Shown: positions 7,134-11,195 of the stretch, in pieces
Position numbering within the stretch: the first letter of the stretch is position 1
How the letters are laid out: every line of letters starts with the position of its first letter
NCBI GenBank assembly: GCA_015486895.1
Contig: WFQT01000301.1
Coordinates: forward strand, 1 to 11,195
Reading direction: 5' to 3'
Length of the DNA stretch: 11,195 bases
Origin: Anaerolineae bacterium
GTDB taxonomy: Bacteria > Chloroflexota > Anaerolineae > JAADDB01
The notes under the pieces: model-generated
Told to the model about the DNA's origin: nothing
Seen by the model: the letters and a program-made list of their open reading frames with translations, nothing else
Database searches by the model: none
Position numbers and translations under genes: made by a program

Positions 7134-9332
7134 ATGAAATCACTCTTAGACGATCTGAACGAACAACAACAGGCGGCGGTCAGCAGCACTGAGGGGCCGG
7201 TATTGGTTCTGGCCGGCCCCGGATCAGGCAAAACGCGGGTGTTGACTTACCGTATTGCCTACCTGGTACAGCAGAAAGACGTGCCCCCTTTTCACATTTT
7301 AGCGGTTACTTTCACTAACAAAGCTGCCGGGGAGATGAAAGAACGTACTGCACATTTGTTGAATGGTGCCCTCCACGGCGCTACCATCGGCACATTCCAT
7401 AGCATCTGTGCCCGCTGGCTGCGCTACGAGGCGGAATGGATCGGCCTGAATCCCCATTATCACATCTACGACACCACCGACCAGATTAGCGCCATGCGCT
7501 CTGCCTTGAAAGATCTGAACATTAACGAGAAAAGCTACACCCCTAAGAGTCTATTGGCTGCCGTTTCCCGGGCTAAGAACGAAATGCTGCTGCCGGAGGA
7601 ACTGCCCAACCGTAACTATCGCGATGAAATCGTGCGCCGCGCTTACCAACGCTATGCGAAGATATTAGAGGCAAATGATGCCTTAGACTTCGATGACTTG
7701 CTGACAAGAACCGTTTTCATGTTCCGCGATGATCCCGCTATCTTACAGCGTTACCGCCAACGTTACCGTTACATCCTGGTAGATGAATTTCAGGATACTA
7801 ATAGCGTGCAATATCACTTAATACGCCAGTTGGCCGGCGATAACGGCAATATTTTCGTCGTTGGTGATGAAGATCAATCCATCTATCGCTTCCGCGGGGC
7901 AGATTTCCGCAACGTATTGCGCTTCCGACAAGATTATTCCCAGGCTCGCGTCTTCCTATTAGAAGAAAACTATCGCTCCACTCGTACTATTCTGGAAGTA
8001 GCCAATGCTATTATCAGCCACAACAAGCAACGAGTACAAAAGAAACTGCATACCCAGCGCGAAGTAGGGCCCATGGTTACTGTTTACAACGCCTACAATG
8101 AGACTGAGGAGGCGGACTACGTTTGCTCGAAGATCACCAGCTTGTTGCGCGAAGAAAAGTATCAGTTAGGCGACTTTGCCATTATGTACCGAACCAACGC
8201 CCAATCCCGGGCCTTGGAAGAAGCGTTTGTCAGCCGGAATATGCCTTACCGCTTAGTGGGCGCTACCCGTTTCTATGCCCGTAAGGAAATCAAGGACATT
8301 CTGGCTTACCTGCGCATAATTCACAACCCGGCCGATGAGATTAGCTTACTGCGGGTGATCAACACGCCGCCCCGAGGGTTGGGCGAGAAAAGTGTATCTG
8401 TGCTATTAGAGTGGGCACGGCAATGTAACATGACTATCTATGATGCCTTGCAGGCCTGGCGGCAAAGGCCGGGACAACTGCCGGCGGCACCTTCTTTTCC
8501 TACCCGGGCCAAGCGATTGCTCTTAGATTTCGCCGAGGTATGGGCTGCATGGGTCAACCTGCGCGAGCAGACCAGTGTGCCATTGCTGATAGACCGGGTT
8601 TTGAGCGATATCGCTTATTATGATTACCTGATGAAAAAAAACGGCGACGAAAGCCGCTGGGAGAACGTGCAAGAACTGCGCAGCGTCGCCATCGATACTT
8701 CAGTGCTGGAAGCTTCCGAGGCACTTACCACGTTCTTAGAGAATGTGAGTTTGGTCTCTGACGTGGACAATCTGCCAGAGGAAGAAGAAGTGCCGACATT
8801 GTTGACGTTGCACATGGCCAAAGGACTGGAATTCCCCGTCGTCTTTATCACCGGCGTTGAGGATGGCATCCTACCTCATAGCCGATCGCAAGAATCGCCG
8901 GATGAAATGGAAGAAGAGAGACGCCTCTTCTATGTTGGCGTTACCAGGGCCAAAGACCGCCTCTACCTGTTGCATACCTTCCGGCGCACTCTCTGGGGGC
9001 AAGAGCAGCTTTCCACCCCTTCTCGCTTCTTACGGCACATCCCTGCTTCCCTCGTTAACTCCGGAGAGCGGAAGAAGAAGCGCCGAGAACGGACAACGGC
9101 AGCAAATACACATTTGAATCAGCAGGAAGCACAGCCCTCTTCTTGGCCAAAACAGAATGCCGTGGAGCCGCAATTCTCTCCGGGGGAGCATGTTCAACAT
9201 GCCGTGTTTGGTCGCGGTCTTGTCGTCAATAGCGCCCTTGCCGGCGGTGATGAAGAAGTAACTGTCGTCTTTGACAGTGTAGGAATCAAGAAACTTCTGG
9301 TTAGTTTCGCCAAATTAGAGAGAATTGCCTGA
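7134..9332 (+). CDS. pcrA: UvrD/PcrA-type superfamily 1A DNA helicase
   Basis: This 732-residue ATP-dependent 3'-5' DNA helicase acts in excision repair and replication-fork maintenance. Its motifs appear in order: Q motif LNEQQQAAV (8-16), Walker A AGPGSGKT (27-34), motif Ib GTFHSICARWLR, motif II VDEFQD (216-221), motif III GDEDQSIYRFRGAD (from 244), motif IV LEENYRST, motif V TLHMAKGLEFPVVFI (H560, G564, E566), and motif VI RLFYVGVTRAKDR (from 597). A basic linker (KKKRRER) leads to the C-terminal Tudor-like domain (681-732), which in PcrA and UvrD can contact RNA polymerase. The length equals that of full PcrA. GGAG at 7123-7126, 7 nt before the ATG, supports the start. With a terminator only 33 nt upstream and no clear promoter between, its transcription source is unclear. 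Confidence 0.95.
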   Translation: MKSLLDDLNEQQQAAVSSTEGPVLVLAGPGSGKTRVLTYRIAYLVQQKDVPPFHILAVTFTNKAAGEMKERTAHLLNGALHGATIGTFHSICARWLRYEAEWIGLNPHYHIYDTTDQISAMRSALKDLNINEKSYTPKSLLAAVSRAKNEMLLPEELPNRNYRDEIVRRAYQRYAKILEANDALDFDDLLTRTVFMFRDDPAILQRYRQRYRYILVDEFQDTNSVQYHLIRQLAGDNGNIFVVGDEDQSIYRFRGADFRNVLRFRQDYSQARVFLLEENYRSTRTILEVANAIISHNKQRVQKKLHTQREVGPMVTVYNAYNETEEADYVCSKITSLLREEKYQLGDFAIMYRTNAQSRALEEAFVSRNMPYRLVGATRFYARKEIKDILAYLRIIHNPADEISLLRVINTPPRGLGEKSVSVLLEWARQCNMTIYDALQAWRQRPGQLPAAPSFPTRAKRLLLDFAEVWAAWVNLREQTSVPLLIDRVLSDIAYYDYLMKKNGDESRWENVQELRSVAIDTSVLEASEALTTFLENVSLVSDVDNLPEEEEVPTLLTLHMAKGLEFPVVFITGVEDGILPHSRSQESPDEMEEERRLFYVGVTRAKDRLYLLHTFRRTLWGQEQLSTPSRFLRHIPASLVNSGERKKKRRERTTAANTHLNQQEAQPSSWPKQNAVEPQFSPGEHVQHAVFGRGLVVNSALAGGDEEVTVVFDSVGIKKLLVSFAKLERIA

Positions 9333-9636
9333 TCACTGGCTATATTTTCTTGATAACTGAATATTCTGGTGCAGTTTTCTGGGCAAATGACTCACGGATA
9401 TCCTCTTCTGCCCACCGGATGTTGTAAATGTCCGCATTGTTATCACATAAAGCGGCGCCTGAAATCGCGGCAACAATTACAAAACCTGCCTGTGCGAGTT
9501 GGAATCCAGTAGCCGGAGGGCGACTTTGCAAGCGTTACTGCGACTTCCAGCCGCCAAAAAATCACTTGCACATGAACCTGTCTGAGTTACTACGGATGAA
9601 TTTGCCCGTTAGCTTCTTTTTCGCTATCCTTGCCCC
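9333..9636. other. Gene-free spacer with degenerate repeat-like sequence
   Basis: No convincing gene lies in these 304 nt. The part from about 9450 to 9556 is built of short related words: GCGACTT occurs at 9520-9526 and again at 9540-9546, and GCGAGTTGG at 9494-9502 is a relative. The block AAATCGCGGCAACAATTACA (from 9462) and the following CCTGCCTGTGCGAGTTGG resemble intergenic repeats I associate from memory with Chloroflexota and cyanobacteria; this needs a search. A TTG-started minus-strand frame (9340-9531) overlaps it but lacks gene features. A weak TTGCAC at 9568-9573 has no good -10 partner. Confidence 0.5.
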
Positions 9637-10686
9637 ATGAAGAAAACTATCCTGCTCGTTGTTGCTTTTCTCATCTTAATCGGGGGTGGCGTTGGCTTCT
9701 GGGCCTCTGCGAGCGCACCGCAACACTCTTTTTTGACTGTAGGTGCTGGTCACTGGCCGGCAGCATCGGCCCCTACTGGGGCCAACAAGGTTCTCCTCTC
9801 CCTGACACCGTCTCCCACTATGACGCCCACTGCAACAGCGTCTCACACACCGACGGTTACAGCCACCCATACTCCAACGGCAACTAACACCTCCACGCCA
9901 ACAGCAACGTCCACACCGACGGCGACACCCACACCGACAGTGACATCCACACCGACAGCGACATCCACACCCGGCCCCACCCCGGACGGCCAGAAGCGTA
10001 CAGTGCAACTCCCTATTCTCATGTACCACTATCTCTCGCACCCACCGGCAAACGCCGACCGCTACCGAGTGGATCTCTCGGTAACACCGGAGCAATTCGC
10101 CCGGCAACTAGATTTCTTAGCCGACAATGGTTACCACGCGGTCACTCTAAACGACCTGGTTTACTACTTAACTCAAGGCCGGCCATTGCCCTCGAAACCG
10201 GTAATCATCACCTTCGATGATGGCTACGAAGACTTTTACCGAAACGCTTTCCCTATCTTGCGCGATCATGCCATGACTGCCACCGTCTTCCTGATCACCG
10301 ATTTTCTCAACAGTGACCGGCCAGGTTACATGACCTGGGCCCAGGTAAAAACGCTGCACCAGGCCGGCATCCACTTTGGCGCCCACAGCCGCAACCATGC
10401 CGACTTACGCAACAAAAGCACCGATTACTTAGTCTGGCAAGCTTTAGGGTGCAGTGAGAGCTTCCAAGCACAGTTGGGCAAACCGGCTCGCTATATCGCC
10501 TATCCCAGCGGTTGCTATGACGAAAAAGTAGTGCGAGTCTTCCACTCCGCCGGTTACTGGGCCGGTCTGACCACCCAGCAGGGGAAGTGGCATGCCAGCG
10601 ACCATCTTTTCAACTTGCGACGGGTGCGGATGCGCTACACTACCACGATTGCCCAGTTCGCCTGGCTATTAGAACACGATTGGTAA
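9637..10686 (+). CDS. Secreted polysaccharide deacetylase (NodB-type) with Thr/Pro linker
   Basis: This 349-residue protein is predicted to remove N-acetyl groups from a cell-envelope or extracellular polysaccharide. Residues 1-27 form a signal peptide or anchor (KK, hydrophobic core, AxA near 23-27). Residues 57-114 are a low-complexity Thr/Pro/Ala/Ser stalk. The catalytic domain spans about 123-349, with ILMYHYLS (127-134), the metal and base motif TFDDGY (D194, D195), the HSRNH motif (H250, H254), and the R285...YPSG motif (289-292). These satisfy the usual Asp-His-His site. No Shine-Dalgarno sequence is visible before the ATG, so a leaderless message or weak initiation is possible. It lies 1 nt upstream of the RqcH-type gene and is probably co-transcribed. 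The substrate (peptidoglycan or other glycan) cannot be told from sequence. Confidence 0.9.
   Translation: MKKTILLVVAFLILIGGGVGFWASASAPQHSFLTVGAGHWPAASAPTGANKVLLSLTPSPTMTPTATASHTPTVTATHTPTATNTSTPTATSTPTATPTPTVTSTPTATSTPGPTPDGQKRTVQLPILMYHYLSHPPANADRYRVDLSVTPEQFARQLDFLADNGYHAVTLNDLVYYLTQGRPLPSKPVIITFDDGYEDFYRNAFPILRDHAMTATVFLITDFLNSDRPGYMTWAQVKTLHQAGIHFGAHSRNHADLRNKSTDYLVWQALGCSESFQAQLGKPARYIAYPSGCYDEKVVRVFHSAGYWAGLTTQQGKWHASDHLFNLRRVRMRYTTTIAQFAWLLEHDW
9895..9966 (+). repeat. 18-bp tandem repeat encoding the Thr/Pro stalk
   Basis: Four consecutive 18-bp units (9895-9912, 9913-9930, 9931-9948, 9949-9966) follow the pattern ACACCGACAGCGACATCC. The last two differ at one position and the first is the most diverged (14/18). 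Each encodes a TPTATS/TPTATP-type hexapeptide. Looser copies continue upstream to about 9805. Such units can change in number by slippage, altering stalk length without a frameshift. Confidence 0.8.
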
Positions 10687-10687
10687 A

Positions 10688-11195
10688 ATGATGGCGGCTT
10701 TTACTTTCGATGCCTGGACCGCTGCCGCCGTGGTGGCGGAATTGTTAGGGGCAATCATCCCCGGCCGGGTGCAGGGTGTTTTGCAAACAGATACGCGGAG
10801 CTATGCCTTAGAAATCTACGCGAGGGGAAAACGCCACTATCTGCTCCTCTCTGCCGATCCGAAGCTGGCAACAGCGCAGCTCTGGCCGGAAAAGCTACGC
10901 CGTGGTAACGACGCTCCTTCACCATTGCTCCTCCAAATGCGCAAACGGCTGCGCGGCGCGGCTCTGCTCTCCGTAGAACAACCACCTTTCGAGAGGCTGT
11001 TATTCTTCAGCTTTGAGCATCCTCAGCAGGGGAAAAGTGTCCTGATGGCGGAAGTGATGGGGCGTCATTCCAACCTGCTTCTGCTGAACGGGGAGAAACG
11101 GATCCTGACGGCAGTGAAACAAGTGGGACCGGGGCGCAACCGGTGGCGCAGTACCCTGCCCGGCGCCATATACACACCTCCACCCCCCTTACAAC
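10688..11195 (+). CDS. rqcH: NFACT/RqcH-type ribosome quality control protein, 5' part
   Basis: This frame runs from ATG at 10688 to the right edge without a stop and encodes at least 169 residues of an NFACT N-terminal domain (annotated historically as fibronectin-binding protein A). The family binds obstructed 50S subunits and, with tRNA-Ala, adds alanine tails to stalled peptides. Supporting features are FTFDAWTAAAV near the start, HYLLLSADP (50-58), the hallmark MGRHSN (124-129), and YTPPPPLQ (162-169), matching the PPPxQ stretch after the first subdomain. E102-R103 (FERLLFF) aligns by eye with the Asp-Arg pair D97-R98 of Bacillus subtilis RqcH, so the acidic residue is Glu instead of Asp. 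A second in-frame ATG directly follows the first. The start is 1 nt after the deacetylase stop, so the two genes are likely translationally coupled. The C-terminal part lies outside the window. Confidence 0.88.
   Translation, partial: MMAAFTFDAWTAAAVVAELLGAIIPGRVQGVLQTDTRSYALEIYARGKRHYLLLSADPKLATAQLWPEKLRRGNDAPSPLLLQMRKRLRGAALLSVEQPPFERLLFFSFEHPQQGKSVLMAEVMGRHSNLLLLNGEKRILTAVKQVGPGRNRWRSTLPGAIYTPPPPLQ

Noticed and set aside
9340..9531. Minus-strand frame of 63 codons starting with TTG
   Set aside because: It starts inside repeat-like sequence, has no ribosome binding site, and its first half matches the degenerate repeat words; it is probably an accidental frame.

Overview
The window looks like chromosomal DNA from a moderate-GC bacterium, most likely a Chloroflexota member (Anaerolineae-like). 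This is inferred from the long Thr/Pro (TPTAT-type) linker in a secreted protein, the DtxR-FeoA fusion proteins beside feoB, the FtsH/PcrA sequence type, and repeat-laden intergenic spacers. No rRNA, tRNA, transposase or CRISPR array was seen, so the taxonomic call is an inference.

Layout. (1) 1-63, minus strand: the first 21 codons of a gene running off the left edge. It has a Shine-Dalgarno site and an extended -10 promoter. (2) 405-4528, plus strand: a ferrous iron (Feo) locus. A sigma70-type promoter overlapped by a palindrome precedes a DtxR-family regulator with a C-terminal FeoA domain. This overlaps by 4 nt a second DtxR paralogue that has an N-terminal transmembrane helix and two C-terminal FeoA domains. 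After a 296-nt spacer comes feoB. There is no free-standing feoA or feoC. (3) 4529-5186: a 658-nt spacer with a long inverted repeat, a promoter-terminator pair that would make a ~65-nt RNA, and a GC-rich segment of complementary blocks leading into ftsH. (4) 5187-7034: ftsH, closed by a strong intrinsic terminator. (5) 7134-9332: a PcrA/UvrD helicase. (6) 9333-9636: a non-coding spacer of degenerate repeats. (7) 9637-11195: a secreted NodB-type polysaccharide deacetylase, followed after 1 nt by the start of an NFACT/RqcH ribosome-quality-control gene cut by the right edge.

How the parts may work together. The first DtxR-FeoA protein is probably the metal-responsive repressor of the Feo locus. 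The membrane-tethered paralogue keeps the predicted metal ligands and winged helix, and also carries two FeoA modules. It could couple cytosolic metal sensing to FeoB at the membrane. This three-gene arrangement is the most interesting system in the window.

Three intergenic spacers (64-468, 2160-2455, 4529-5186) each carry an imperfect inverted repeat. The three share a CACAGA-type core but have different outer arms. The spacer upstream of ftsH may hold an undescribed structured RNA. These RNA and repeat claims rest on base complementarity read by eye; no folding or database search was run.
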